Shown: positions 1 to 8,866, counted from the stretch's first letter. The stretch: DNA of 64,000 nucleotides from Phycisphaerales bacterium (GCA_020427395.1 JAGQON010000008.1:51251-115250), one strand, 5' to 3'. Notes: a model not told the origin generated them from the sequence alone. A program made the numbers and translations.

Positions 1-269
1 GGGATAATCACATGGTCCGTGCCCTGCTCGCGGGTATCGACGGTGACCATCAGGTCATCGGTGAAGTTTTTGGGGTCCACCACCGCGATGCCGCCGGTGC
101 GGGGCGTGGGGGTGAAGATCTTGAAGACGGTGCCGACGCGGACATCGTACCCGTAGGACGACACGCCATAGGAGATGGTGCCATCACGCTTGATGGCCTT
201 CTCGAAGGGCTTGATGTCGACGAGTTGTTCGATCTGGGTATCACACAGTACTGCCACGGTTCGCTCCAT
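1..269 (-). CDS. dcd: dCTP deaminase, 5' part only
   Basis: Deaminates dCTP to dUTP in the cytoplasm, supplying the thymidylate pathway. Read on the minus strand, the product starts [16 protein letters not shown] and contains [14 protein letters not shown], the characteristic Dcd/dUTPase-fold motif, followed by the usual FKIF segment. About 89 codons are present; the catalytic Glu region and the trimer C-terminus lie beyond the window edge. The ATG at 269 is chosen; an in-frame GTG four codons later also gives a typical Dcd N-terminus. No gene lies directly upstream, so it probably has its own promoter in the following non-coding stretch. Confidence 0.9.
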   Translation of the reverse strand, partial: MERTVAVLCDTQIEQLVDIKPFEKAIKRDGTISYGVSSYGYDVRVGTVFKIFTPTPRTGGIAVVDPKNFTDDLMVTVDTREQGTDHVII

Positions 270-1253
270 CCCAACGGCGTTGACGCAGCCGTCTAGTCGC
301 CAGGGCCTCCCATGCCCTGTTCGGTTCACGCTCTCCCGCCCGTTCCCGCACCCACGCGGGCTCCCGAACGGGCGTCTCAACGAGCACAGGCATACTTATC
401 GCCCGACGATGCACCCGCATCGCCGACGCCGAGCGTCGCCTCGTTTCGTTGATGTACCCTGCCGGTCCTTGCCGACACACCGATCCCGAACATCATTTCC
501 CAGACCACGGGCCGTTGATCCCCGCCCGGGTGCCTGGTCGCCTCAGCTCATGGAGTGAGGCAGAAAACCGGAATCAAACATACACCAAACAACTCTCGTC
601 GTCCAGCGTTGTCTCGCTGCCAGATCAGGATACCCGGGTCCAAGTCACGATTCAGGCCTTCAGCGTCCGATAAGGTCGGTCGTGCATAACCTGTCGATTG
701 CTTGCAACCCCCTGATTCACAGCGACTTCTCGCTCGTCTCTCGAGCCCGCTTTGCCATCTGCCAACCACCATATCTGGGCTATCGACAGGGTTGAGAGTC
801 TATCATCACACAATCTGTTGGGTGTCATTGTCGCCTGATTTTTTGGACATATTTTTCGATTCTCATGCTTCTTCATACGCACCAAGGGTTGGGTCGAATC
901 TGAACAGTAGCTGGGCAGACAAACCCGAGCGCCCAGCACCGTAATCACTTACAGAACGCACCCCGTGGCGGGCAGGGGATAACCCGCTCAATCAGAACCA
1001 AGACAAAGCCCGAACTCAAGACAATGAAGCGATGCCTGCTTTTCCACAACTGGGCACCTCGGCAGCACCAAGAGCGCCACGAGCACGCGCTTCGTCACCA
1101 CAATCGTGCAAACAGATCGTCGTTTGCTGCGTATAGCCACTACGATCACCCATACGCGTGCTCGAAGCGCCCAGACCACGCTGCTCAGGGCGAACACAAC
1201 GCCAACCGAGCCGCAACGAAACGCACACGACCATTCCACGAGGTCCACAGCCG
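270..1253. other. Long intergenic region without a supported gene
   Basis: Nearly 1 kb between divergent dcd and the FlgI-like gene. Short open frames exist on both strands but none has a recognisable product or a convincing ribosome binding site. A stable inverted repeat lies at 337-374 (CGCCCGTTC pairing with GAACGGGCG, plus an inner CCGC/GCGG stem) with no T-run, so it is not a typical terminator. I looked for tRNA, tmRNA, RNase P and SRP RNA signatures and did not find them. The region may hold promoters for both flanking genes or an unrecognised RNA. Confidence 0.5.
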
Positions 1254-3299
1254 ATGACCCATCGCATTGCTGATCGTTCCCGCCGACACGCCACGCGTGC
1301 CCTGCTGCTCTCCACGCTGATCATCTCCGGGCTCGGGCTCAACGGCTGCCAGCGCTGGCGAGATCGCAACAAGCCCATCCCCAAGCCCACGATCTCCGCA
1401 CCGCAGATCAACAACGACATCCCCACCCCGCTGCGTGGCACCATCGGCGCCGAGGCACGCATCACCGGCACCGAGGCGGCGCTCGTCTCGGGCATCGGCT
1501 TCGTCGTTGGGCTCAACGGCACCGGCGGGCTGACGATCCCCGAGCAGTACGCGGCCCACCTCGAACGCGAGATGGGACTCAACGGCATCGGCATCGGCAA
1601 CGATCAGGGCAACAACGCGACCTCGGGCAGGACGCCGGGCGAGTTGCTCCGCGATCCGAACACCGCGGCCGTCATCGTGCAGGCCGCCATCCCCCCGGGT
1701 GCGCGCGAGGGCGAGAGCTTCGACCTCTATGTCCGCGCGATCAACGCGACCAGCCTCGAGGGCGGGCGTTTGTGGAGCACCGACCTGCGTATCGGCCCGC
1801 CCAGCGCGTTCGGTGACCCGCAGGCACGCATCATCGGCAAGGCCAAGGGCCCCATCTTCCTCAACCCGTTCGCCGAGCCGGGCGGGCAGTACGACGCGGT
1901 CACGCGTGATGTGGGGCGCATCCTCGACGGCGGCAGCGTGACCTTCCCCACCAAGGTCGAGATCATCCTCAACAACCCCTCCCACCAGCGTGCCCGCCAG
2001 ATCGTCAGCGCCATCAACGCCGTCTTCCCGCTCCCCCCCGGCGAGCGAGAGCCCACGGCACGCGGCAAGGACGAGTCGCTGATTCTCGTGCAGATCCCCT
2101 CCGAGTACATCGGCAACCGCCAGCACTTCCTCGACCTGCTCGGGCACATCACCATCGACCAGGCGTATCCCGAGATCTACGCGCGACGCTATGCGCAGAC
2201 CCTGATCAATCAGCCCTACCTCGCGGGCGATATGTCGCTCTGCCTTGAGGCGCTGGGCGAGCGGGCACTGCCGTTCATCAACGATCTCTACAACCACCCC
2301 GAGGCCGGCCCGCGCCTCGCGGCCCTGCGAGCCGGCGCGGAGCTGGGCGATCCGCGCGTGGTCCAACCATTGCGTGCCATCGCACTCGATGAGAACTCAC
2401 GCTTCCGCACCGACGCGATCGCGCTGATGAGCAAGATCAAGGAATCGATCCTCGTCGATACCACGCTCAAGGAGCTGCTCTCGTCGACCACCCTCACGGT
2501 GCGCGTCGAAGCGTACGAACGCCTGATGGAGCGGGCCCTGCGTGCACGGCGCGATCGCCTGGCCCGCATGATGAGCCGCAACGGCGGGCTCGAGACCAGC
2601 CGCACGCAGCTCGAAGCACTCTCACGCATCTATGTCCCCACCGACCCCGTGCGCGGCGTGGGTCGCATGCTCGTCGAGGGCAAGTTCTTCCTCGACATCG
2701 TCCCATTCGGCGATCCGCTGATCTATGTCACCCAGCAGAAGGAGCCGCGCATTGTGCTCTTCGGGCGTGACCTCGACCTCACCAAGCCGCTGCTCGCGAC
2801 AGCGTGGTCCGACCGGTTCATGCTCACCGCCGAAACCAGCGACACCCCGGTCCGCCTCTACTACCGCGACGACCAGAACCGCGTCACCTCGACGATGGAG
2901 CAGGTCCCCGAGACCCTGCCCGCGTTGATCCCCATGCTCGCCCACGAGCCCACACCCGAGGACCCGCGTCCGGGCCTCGGCTTCTCCTACGCCCAGGTCG
3001 TTGGCGTGCTGTACCAGATCTCCAAAGACGAGGGCATCGCGGCCGCATTCACTACCGAGCAGGACCGCCTGCTCGCGAACCTGCTGGGCGCCCTGCAGAG
3101 CGATGAGGTCACCATGCGCCCCGAAACCGCCGGCGGCGATCAGGTTCTGGTGCCCATCGACGATCCCAACGCCCCCGTCGTGGGCGAGAATCAGGCCGTG
3201 GTCTCAGAGCGCCGCACGCTGCTCGTTCCGATCTACCGAACCGACGGCACCGACACACCCGGCAACGCACCAGCGGCGAACAACACCGACGAAGACTGA
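1254..3299 (+). CDS. FlgI/P-ring-like lipoprotein with long C-terminal extension
   Basis: The 681-residue product begins with a lipoprotein signal peptide (lipobox LNGC near residue 25). The next ~280 residues resemble flagellar P-ring protein FlgI: GIGFVVGLNGTGG, AAVIVQAAIPPGAREGES and TSLEGGRLWSTDLR match its conserved blocks, and a DESLILVQIP segment corresponds to the FlgI beta region. FlgI is normally about 365 residues with a cleavable, non-lipid signal. Here roughly 350 extra residues follow, beginning with a helical HEAT-like part (ALPFINDLY, LAALRAGAELGDPRVVQPL) and ending in an unrecognised domain. The start at 1254 is chosen because the signal peptide follows directly. A role in a modified basal-body ring, or an outer-membrane complex derived from it, is inference; the flagellin gene 1.6 kb downstream supports the flagellar reading. 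Confidence 0.75.
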   Translation: MTHRIADRSRRHATRALLLSTLIISGLGLNGCQRWRDRNKPIPKPTISAPQINNDIPTPLRGTIGAEARITGTEAALVSGIGFVVGLNGTGGLTIPEQYAAHLEREMGLNGIGIGNDQGNNATSGRTPGELLRDPNTAAVIVQAAIPPGAREGESFDLYVRAINATSLEGGRLWSTDLRIGPPSAFGDPQARIIGKAKGPIFLNPFAEPGGQYDAVTRDVGRILDGGSVTFPTKVEIILNNPSHQRARQIVSAINAVFPLPPGEREPTARGKDESLILVQIPSEYIGNRQHFLDLLGHITIDQAYPEIYARRYAQTLINQPYLAGDMSLCLEALGERALPFINDLYNHPEAGPRLAALRAGAELGDPRVVQPLRAIALDENSRFRTDAIALMSKIKESILVDTTLKELLSSTTLTVRVEAYERLMERALRARRDRLARMMSRNGGLETSRTQLEALSRIYVPTDPVRGVGRMLVEGKFFLDIVPFGDPLIYVTQQKEPRIVLFGRDLDLTKPLLATAWSDRFMLTAETSDTPVRLYYRDDQNRVTSTMEQVPETLPALIPMLAHEPTPEDPRPGLGFSYAQVVGVLYQISKDEGIAAAFTTEQDRLLANLLGALQSDEVTMRPETAGGDQVLVPIDDPNAPVVGENQAVVSERRTLLVPIYRTDGTDTPGNAPAANNTDED

Positions 3300-3310
3300 A
3301 TCAGCGAGAA

Positions 3311-3985
3311 CTACGACGCCCTGATCGATTTGGCCCGCTCGAAGAGCGTCTGAACTTCGTTGCGCAATCGCCCGAGCGCCGCATCTGTACCCTCTGCCAT
3401 CAGCTCGTCCGAGCTGATCGGCTGCCCGTAGCACACCACGATCTTGTCACGGAACGGGATCGGCAGCTTGTTCCAGCGTGGCCACGCCTCGAACGCACCC
3501 GAGATGCCCACCGGCACCACCTGGCAGTGGGCCCGCTTGAGCAGCACCGCGACGCCGCGCTGAAAGACCTGCAGATCGCCATCGGGCGAGCGGGCGCCCT
3601 CGGGGAACACAAGCATCATGCGCCCGTTCCGCATCTTCTCGATCGTCGCCTTCATGGCACCCGCATCGCCGGCGCCCTGTTTGATGGGTGTCGAGTTGAG
3701 TGTGGAGATCAGCCAGCCGAACGGCTTGAACTTGAACAACGACGCACGCGCCAGAAAATCAGCGTGCCGGTGCCGGATCCCCGAGCCGATCGCCGGCGGA
3801 TCATAAAACGACTGGTGGTTCGCGATCAGCAGCACAGGTCCCTCACGGGGGATGTTCATCACATCCACTCGACGGAGGCGGTGGACGATGAAGAAGTACC
3901 ACAGCGCGGTCTCCCGGCAGATGTCAAAGAACCACAGGTGTGGCAGCGACGAACCGGGATGACGCAATCGATACCGCTGAAACAT
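3311..3985 (-). CDS. plsC: 1-acyl-sn-glycerol-3-phosphate acyltransferase (PlsC family)
   Basis: Predicted to transfer an acyl chain to lysophosphatidic acid at the inner membrane in phospholipid synthesis. The 224-residue product has the catalytic NHQSFYDP motif (NHxxxxD) at about residue 55 and the FPEGARSPDG substrate-binding motif at about residue 130, with hydrophobic stretches near the N-terminus. Length is normal for the family. The internal ATG at 3985 is preferred over one at 4018, which would leave only two bases to the divergent gene at 4021. It converges on the FlgI-like gene with 11 bases between the stops. Other lysophospholipid acyltransferases share these motifs, so the exact substrate is inferred. 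Confidence 0.85.
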   Translation of the reverse strand: MFQRYRLRHPGSSLPHLWFFDICRETALWYFFIVHRLRRVDVMNIPREGPVLLIANHQSFYDPPAIGSGIRHRHADFLARASLFKFKPFGWLISTLNSTPIKQGAGDAGAMKATIEKMRNGRMMLVFPEGARSPDGDLQVFQRGVAVLLKRAHCQVVPVGISGAFEAWPRWNKLPIPFRDKIVVCYGQPISSDELMAEGTDAALGRLRNEVQTLFERAKSIRAS

Positions 3986-4020
3986 CGCCAGAGTGTAGCC
4001 CCGGCGCTGTATCATCACGC

Positions 4021-4797
4021 ATGCACCTCACCGCCCGAGCCCGATCACGCCTACGCAGAGGCACCCTGCTTCTCATGCTCGGCGTGCTGCTCAACCTGCT
4101 CGTCGCCTGGGGACTCGGGCTCCTGACCCACACGACCGACGCCGCGGATCAACGCATGATCCAGCTCTACAACCCATCCAGCACGACCGTGCACACCCGG
4201 TTCTACCTCGCGGTGCACCAGTGGTTCGGCGTGCACGAACGCCAGTTCTACCTCACCCGCCGCAGCCGCGCACGCCCCGAGCCCAAACGCATCAGCGTCT
4301 TCTGGACCTGGCTCCCCGCCGACCCCGCGCCGGATGTCATCGAGGAAGGCAACCGGCTGTTCGAGGCATTCAACCCCGAGCACCTGGACAATACCGTCAT
4401 CTCCACCACGCGGGTCGGCTTCCCCGCGCTGGCGCTCTCGTGCGATACACTCGTTGACGATCTGGCACCGCTCCCGGATGGTACTTACTCAACTATGGCC
4501 AAGGGCGGGTTCTTCGACCGGGTCGAGGCCGCCCAGTTCGCCGGCAAACCCGCGATCTGGTCGCACACCCAGCGCCTGTGGTTTCCCTACCGCCCGATCT
4601 GGAGCGGATTCCTGATCAACACCGCGTTCTACACGCTCGTGGTGTGCGCCCTCGCCTGGCTGTGGCGGCAGATCAAGCACGCCCGGCGCATGCGCCGGGG
4701 GCTGTGCCCGTTCTGCAAGTACCAGCTCAGCTACGACTTCACGACCGGCTGCCCAGAGTGCGGCTGGAGACGACAACAGCCCGCGAAAGCACCCTAG
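4021..4797 (+). CDS. Membrane protein with C-terminal zinc ribbon
   Basis: A 258-residue protein of unknown function. It has one transmembrane helix near the N-terminus (LLLMLGVLLNLLVAWGLGL), an extracytoplasmic region of about 170 residues without a recognised domain, a second helix (INTAFYTLVVCALAWLW) and a short cytoplasmic tail ending in a zinc ribbon, CPFCKYQLSYDF followed by CPECGWR. This ribbon type recurs in three other membrane proteins of the window. The start at 4021 is chosen because the membrane helix follows it; an upstream in-frame start would overlap the divergent acyltransferase. No function can be assigned. Confidence 0.75.
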   Translation: MHLTARARSRLRRGTLLLMLGVLLNLLVAWGLGLLTHTTDAADQRMIQLYNPSSTTVHTRFYLAVHQWFGVHERQFYLTRRSRARPEPKRISVFWTWLPADPAPDVIEEGNRLFEAFNPEHLDNTVISTTRVGFPALALSCDTLVDDLAPLPDGTYSTMAKGGFFDRVEAAQFAGKPAIWSHTQRLWFPYRPIWSGFLINTAFYTLVVCALAWLWRQIKHARRMRRGLCPFCKYQLSYDFTTGCPECGWRRQQPAKAP

Positions 4798-4870
4798 AAC
4801 TGTTATCGGTCACCCCAGTTTCACGAACCGGCACGCGCGCCGACCTTTCCACGCGCGATCCCTGCTCCGC

Positions 4871-4886
4871 TGGCACACCAGTTTCC
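4871..4886 (+). promoter_or_regulatory. Possible sigma-54 (-24/-12) promoter before flagellin
   Basis: TGGCAC, five bases, then TTTC resembles the consensus TGGCAC-N5-TTGC, with the -12 GC replaced by TC. It lies 20 bases before the flagellin ATG, so the predicted transcript would start at about 4896, only some 10 bases before the ATG and after the AGGA that could serve as ribosome binding site. That spacing makes the call weak. Confidence 0.25.
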
Positions 4887-4905
4887 TGATTAGGACACTC
4901 GGGTC

Positions 4906-5691
4906 ATGAGCAGGATCGGTTTCAACGGGACTGGGATCAGGAGCATCGCGTTCAATCAGCAGCAAGCCCTGAGGACGCTGGAACGCCTGGCGACAGGTTC
5001 TCAGATCAACCGCGGGGCCGACGACCCCGCGGGGCTGATCGCCAGCGAGAACTTCGCAGCCCGCCTCAGCGCCAACCAGGCCGAGATCACCTCCATCCAG
5101 CGGAACGAGGCGTTCCTGAACATCAGGGACGGTGCGCTCGGTGCACAGCTCGAGAACCTCGGCGATCTGGATGGGCTGGTCGTCATGGCCGCCAACGAGG
5201 GCGGGTTGACAGGCAGCGAACTTGATGCCATCAGAACGCAGGTCAACGGAGCGCTGGACGGTATCGGGCGCGTGCTGCCCGCGACCGGCATCGACATCAT
5301 GAACGATGTCACCACCCAGATGGAGGTCGGCACCGACGATGTCACGGGCGATCCGATCTACGAGGAGGTCTCGCTGCGTGATCTGTCCCGCGTGATCGAG
5401 CAGGACCCCGAGGCCGCCCAGCGGTTGGTGGACGGCGCACGCGAGGCCGTGCTTAACGAACGGGCACAGGTCGGCTCGGATCAGCGTGCGGCTGAAGCTG
5501 AGCGGCGCGTGCTTGAAGAAGAGCAGATCAATGTCGCGCAGGCGTACTCGTCGATCCGGGATGCCGATTACGCTCGTGAGAGCTCGGCGTTGGTCCGCAA
5601 CCAGATCCTGGGCGAAGCGTCGATCGCCGCCGAGCTGGCATCAAGGTCCTCGTCGGCGGCCGTGCTGCGGCTACTGGATCTCACCATCTGA
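4906..5691 (+). CDS. Flagellin, minimal D0-D1 form
   Basis: Filament subunit of the bacterial flagellum, secreted through the flagellar type III system. The 261-residue protein has the conserved flagellin N-terminus (IRSIAFNQQQALRTLERLATGSQINRGADDPAGLIASE, shown here only as its span, residues about 12-48) and C-terminus (SSIRDADYARESS, LVRNQILGEASIAAELAS). The variable D2/D3 domains are absent, leaving a core far shorter than the usual 400-500 residues; about 60 residues in the middle link the two coiled parts. Followed by a clear terminator, so apparently monocistronic. The chaperone FliS and other filament genes are not adjacent. Confidence 0.88.
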   Translation: MSRIGFNGTGIRSIAFNQQQALRTLERLATGSQINRGADDPAGLIASENFAARLSANQAEITSIQRNEAFLNIRDGALGAQLENLGDLDGLVVMAANEGGLTGSELDAIRTQVNGALDGIGRVLPATGIDIMNDVTTQMEVGTDDVTGDPIYEEVSLRDLSRVIEQDPEAAQRLVDGAREAVLNERAQVGSDQRAAEAERRVLEEEQINVAQAYSSIRDADYARESSALVRNQILGEASIAAELASRSSSAAVLRLLDLTI

Positions 5692-5725
5692 GCACCCGCA
5701 CAAACCCACCCCCCGAACAAAAATA

Positions 5726-5746
5726 CCCCTCCCCGGAGGGGTTTTT
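5726..5746 (+). terminator. Rho-independent terminator after flagellin
   Basis: CCCCTCC pairs with GGAGGGG across a two-base centre and is followed by TTTTT, 34 bases after the flagellin stop. Confidence 0.8.
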
Positions 5747-5852
5747 CATCGCCCCATATCAGACTATTCACTCAGTCCCAGCGGGTGTGGATGCACCGCA
5801 AGGGTCTCGGCAATCCCCGAGCAGCCGTGCCCCTTCGCATCCCCTGCACAGG

Positions 5853-5887
5853 CCCCGCGTCATACCCCCGACGCGGGGCTTTTCTTT
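5853..5887 (+). terminator. Second hairpin-T terminator between flagellin and glycosyltransferase
   Basis: GCCCCGCGTC pairs with GACGCGGGGC around a 7-base loop, followed by TTTTCTTT. It follows the first terminator by about 100 bases with no gene between, so it acts as a backup terminator or ends a short transcript starting in the gap. Confidence 0.75.
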
Positions 5888-5935
5888 GCGCGACCTGAAT
5901 CATGTCGTGCCCGTCCCCTAACAATCATCAACGAC

Positions 5936-7138
5936 ATGATCTCAGCGAACACCCAATCTGCATCCACACGCGTGCTCAAGTTCACCGACACCCTGGCGGA
6001 TGTGAACGGCGTATGTCGCTTCATCCAGAACACCGCCCAGACCGCCCACGACACAGGGCACGATCTTTGCGTCTACACCTCTACGCGCCTCAAGATGCCC
6101 GAGGTTGATGGTGTGCGAAACTTCACCCCGATCTACGCCCGCGCCATGCCCGGCTACGAGACCCTTGAGATCGCACTCCCGCCCGCCTTTGAGATGTTCC
6201 GGGCCGCTGAGGCGTTCGAGCCGGATGTCATCCATGTCTCCACGCCCGGCCCAGTAGGCACCGTTGGCTTCCTTACGGCCCGATTGATGCGTAAGCCCAT
6301 CGTGGGCGTCTATCACACCGACTTCCCTGCGTATATCGACGAGCTCTTCGACAACACCCTTTGCTCAGCCCTCTGCCGCGGGCACATGCGTTTCTTCTAC
6401 AGAAGATTCAAGTATGTCTTCTCCCGCAGTGCCGACTACGCCCAGCGCCTGATCGATCTCGGAGTCTGCAAAGACAAGCTCGTGCGCCTCCGCGCCGGAT
6501 ACGACGACACCAAGTTCGACCATACGCTCCGCGATCCGAGCATCTGGAAGCAGCACGGCCTCAAGCCTGATTCGATCAAGGCCGTCTTCTGCGGGCGTGT
6601 GAGCACCGAGAAGAACCTGCCGATGCTCGTCCGCATGTGGCCCACGATCCGTGAGCGGGTGCAAGCGCAAGGACGAGAAATCGAGCTCGTCATCATCGGC
6701 GACGGGCCCTATCGCACCGAGATGGAGCAACGCCTCGGCGATCAGGGCGCTCACTTCCTCGGTTTCCGACACGGTGTGGAGTTGGCCGCGCTCTACGCGT
6801 CATGCGATTTCTTCATCTTCCCCTCCACCACCGACACGCTGGGGCAGGTGGTCATGGAGGCGCAGGGCTCCGGACTGCCTGTCATTGTCACCGATCAGGG
6901 CGGCCCCAAAGAGATTGTGCACGATCAGCACCATGACACACCCACCGCCTTCGTGCTCCCGCACAACGATGAGCCGCAGTGGATTGACACTATCGTCACA
7001 CTCGCGTGCGATGACGATCTGCGAAATCGGCTCGGGCGTCATGGGATCGAGCTGATGAAGAGCCACACATTCGCCGCGTCATTCGAGCACTATTGGACTG
7101 TCCACGAGTCTGCTGCTCACTCCGAGAGTCTCACCTGA
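5936..7138 (+). CDS. GT4-family glycosyltransferase
   Basis: A retaining GT-B glycosyltransferase of 400 residues, most like the lipid-sugar transferases MgtA/SqdX/PimB. The N-terminal domain shows the acceptor-side loop DVNGVCRFI (about residue 22) and GVYHTDFPAYI (about 125), which is typical of the SQD2/MgtA group. The C-terminal domain has FCGRVSTEKNL (about 220) and the nucleotide-sugar motif DTLGQVVMEAQGSGLP (about 300), matching the E-x7-E region. The ATG at 5936 follows the upstream terminator. The last 22 bases overlap the convergent pyrD stop. A role in glycolipid synthesis is inference; the sugar and acceptor cannot be read from the sequence. Confidence 0.83.
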   Translation: MISANTQSASTRVLKFTDTLADVNGVCRFIQNTAQTAHDTGHDLCVYTSTRLKMPEVDGVRNFTPIYARAMPGYETLEIALPPAFEMFRAAEAFEPDVIHVSTPGPVGTVGFLTARLMRKPIVGVYHTDFPAYIDELFDNTLCSALCRGHMRFFYRRFKYVFSRSADYAQRLIDLGVCKDKLVRLRAGYDDTKFDHTLRDPSIWKQHGLKPDSIKAVFCGRVSTEKNLPMLVRMWPTIRERVQAQGREIELVIIGDGPYRTEMEQRLGDQGAHFLGFRHGVELAALYASCDFFIFPSTTDTLGQVVMEAQGSGLPVIVTDQGGPKEIVHDQHHDTPTAFVLPHNDEPQWIDTIVTLACDDDLRNRLGRHGIELMKSHTFAASFEHYWTVHESAAHSESLT

Positions 7139-8064
7139 CCGACAAGCTCGGCGATCGTCCCAGCACCCTGCGTCTGGACCCACCTGAGCAGCCCTTTGCG
7201 AAGCTTCACCCCGGCACGGGGTGAAGCGAAACTGCCAGCACCGATCTGCACCGCGCTCGCGCCGGCGAGCACGAACTCCGCGGCGTCCTGCCAGCGTGTG
7301 ACACCGCCAGCGGCGATGATCGGCACGCTGGCGTCCTTGGCCAACCCGCGATATACCAGATGAACCAAGCGAACCACGATCGGGTGAATCGCTGGCCCGC
7401 TCAGCCCGCCCGTCACATTCGCCAGGATCGGCCTGCGGCTCTTCACGTCGATCCCCATCGCCGGCACCGTGTTGGTCAGCGTCAGCCCCATGGCGCCCGA
7501 CTCGATGGCCACCCTGGCCAGATCGACGATCGTGTGGGGCGTCCCCACCGTCACCGGCGAGAGCTTGACGAACATCGGCTTGTCGCCGATCGCTGCCGCC
7601 ATGGCCGTGATCAGCTCCCGCAGTGCTCCGGGGTCGCTCCCGAACTCAAGCCCCGAGTGCACATTGGGGCACGAGACATTGGCTTCGATGCCACGGATGC
7701 CCTCGATGCTCGCGAGCTTGCTCGCCACCTCGACATAATCGTCCAGACGATCGCCCGCCACCGAACCGATGATCGGGCAGCCGATCGAAGTGGCTTTGGG
7801 ACCCTCGTCACGCACGAACGCGTCGATACCCGGGTTTGCCAGCCCGATGGCGTTCATCATCCCCGCTCGCGCAAAGGTGATGCGGGGGAATGCGTTGCCC
7901 GCTCGTGGTTCTTTGGTGATGGACTTGGTGACGATCCCGCCGAGCTGGGTCACATCGAGCACATCGCGCATCTCGCCCAGCACACCAGCCGTGCCGGCCG
8001 CCAGCAGCACGGGGCTGCCCAGCTCGATTCCCGCGACGCTGATGCGAAGCGATCGATCGCTCAC
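7117..8064 (-). CDS. pyrD: Dihydroorotate dehydrogenase, class 1B catalytic subunit
   Basis: Oxidises dihydroorotate to orotate in pyrimidine synthesis, using FMN. The 315-residue product has the NVSCPNVHSG motif with the catalytic Cys of class 1 enzymes, KLSPVTVG for substrate binding, NTVPAMGID, and the FMN phosphate-binding GGLSGPAI and AGGVTRWQDA segments. The catalytic Cys rather than Ser and the AGTAGVLGE N-terminus point to class 1B, which normally pairs with the FeS/FAD subunit PyrK; no pyrK is adjacent. Its ATG overlaps the cmk stop by four bases (ATGA), indicating translational coupling in a pyrimidine-related run. Confidence 0.9.
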   Translation of the reverse strand: MSDRSLRISVAGIELGSPVLLAAGTAGVLGEMRDVLDVTQLGGIVTKSITKEPRAGNAFPRITFARAGMMNAIGLANPGIDAFVRDEGPKATSIGCPIIGSVAGDRLDDYVEVASKLASIEGIRGIEANVSCPNVHSGLEFGSDPGALRELITAMAAAIGDKPMFVKLSPVTVGTPHTIVDLARVAIESGAMGLTLTNTVPAMGIDVKSRRPILANVTGGLSGPAIHPIVVRLVHLVYRGLAKDASVPIIAAGGVTRWQDAAEFVLAGASAVQIGAGSFASPRAGVKLRKGLLRWVQTQGAGTIAELVGQVRLSE

Positions 8065-8825
8065 AGCTCGTCCAGCCGATCACGCACGACGCGTTCCATC
8101 TCGTCAATCACGTCGTCGATGCTCATCGAAGAAGTATCGATCACGATCGCATCATCAGGGCAGACCAGCGGACCGTCGCTGCGTGTGGAATCGATCCGGT
8201 CACGCTCAAGGATCCGGTCGCACATCTCCTCAACGCTCACATCGCCACCAAGCCCGAGCTGGTCGATCCGACGCTCTGCGCGAACGCGTGGGTCCGCGTC
8301 GAGATAGAACTTGACCGGCGCATCGGGGAATGCGACCGAGCCCTGATCACGCCCCTCGGTCACCAGGCGCGGATGCTGGGCGAAGATGATCCGCTGCTTG
8401 CGCACCATGTGCGTGCGAAGCTCGGGAATGGTCGCGACGAACGAAACACGCTTGGTCACATCGTCGCTGCGGATGCGGTGGTCGATCGGCGTGTCCCACG
8501 CGAGAATCGTCGGCGGGTCCTGCGACCAATCGAAGTGAAGATCGGCACCGATGACCGTTGAGACCAGCTCGCCGATCTCGTCCTCGCCGTATTCCCGATC
8601 AATCATGATCGCAGCGGCCGCACGGTACATCGCGCCGGTGTCAAGAAAATCGAGACCCAGCCGCTGGGCCAGGCGACGCGCGACCGTTGACTTGCCCGTC
8701 CCGGCTGGCCCGTCGATCGTGATGATGATCTCTTTGGTGCTCGGCACCGTGAACCCCGCTGCCTTCGTTGATGATACGGAAGAGGCGACAGCCGTTCGCT
8801 CGCTCGTTGTCTCGCTCACAGCCAC
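8061..8825 (-). CDS. cmk: Cytidylate kinase
   Basis: Phosphorylates CMP and dCMP with ATP. The 254-residue protein carries the P-loop ITIDGPAGTGKSTVARRLA at about residue 35, then LGLDFLDTGAMYRA, the NMP-binding segment, and EGRDQGSVAFPDAPVKFYLDA, all standard for Cmk. About 30 extra Ser/Thr-rich residues precede the P-loop if the GTG at 8825 is the start; a GGGAAGGGA stretch lies just upstream of that GTG and supports it. It is co-transcribed with pyrD (four-base overlap) and probably with the TIM-barrel gene 41 bases upstream. Confidence 0.92.
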   Translation of the reverse strand: MAVSETTSERTAVASSVSSTKAAGFTVPSTKEIIITIDGPAGTGKSTVARRLAQRLGLDFLDTGAMYRAAAAIMIDREYGEDEIGELVSTVIGADLHFDWSQDPPTILAWDTPIDHRIRSDDVTKRVSFVATIPELRTHMVRKQRIIFAQHPRLVTEGRDQGSVAFPDAPVKFYLDADPRVRAERRIDQLGLGGDVSVEEMCDRILERDRIDSTRSDGPLVCPDDAIVIDTSSMSIDDVIDEMERVVRDRLDEL

Positions 8826-8866
8826 GACGGTCCCTTCCCTGACCAGTGGGTCATCGATGCTCCAGA

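Noticed and set aside
548..790. Possible tRNA or other structured RNA in the long intergenic region
   Set aside because: A minus-strand translation here looks like those that arise over RNA genes, but no cloverleaf, T-loop or rnpB/tmRNA signature could be drawn.
1185..2366. Minus-strand open frame of 393 codons opposite the FlgI-like gene
   Set aside because: It is a mirror frame of a GC-rich coding region; its product is Arg/Gly/Glu-rich without motifs and the plus-strand gene has clear family similarity.
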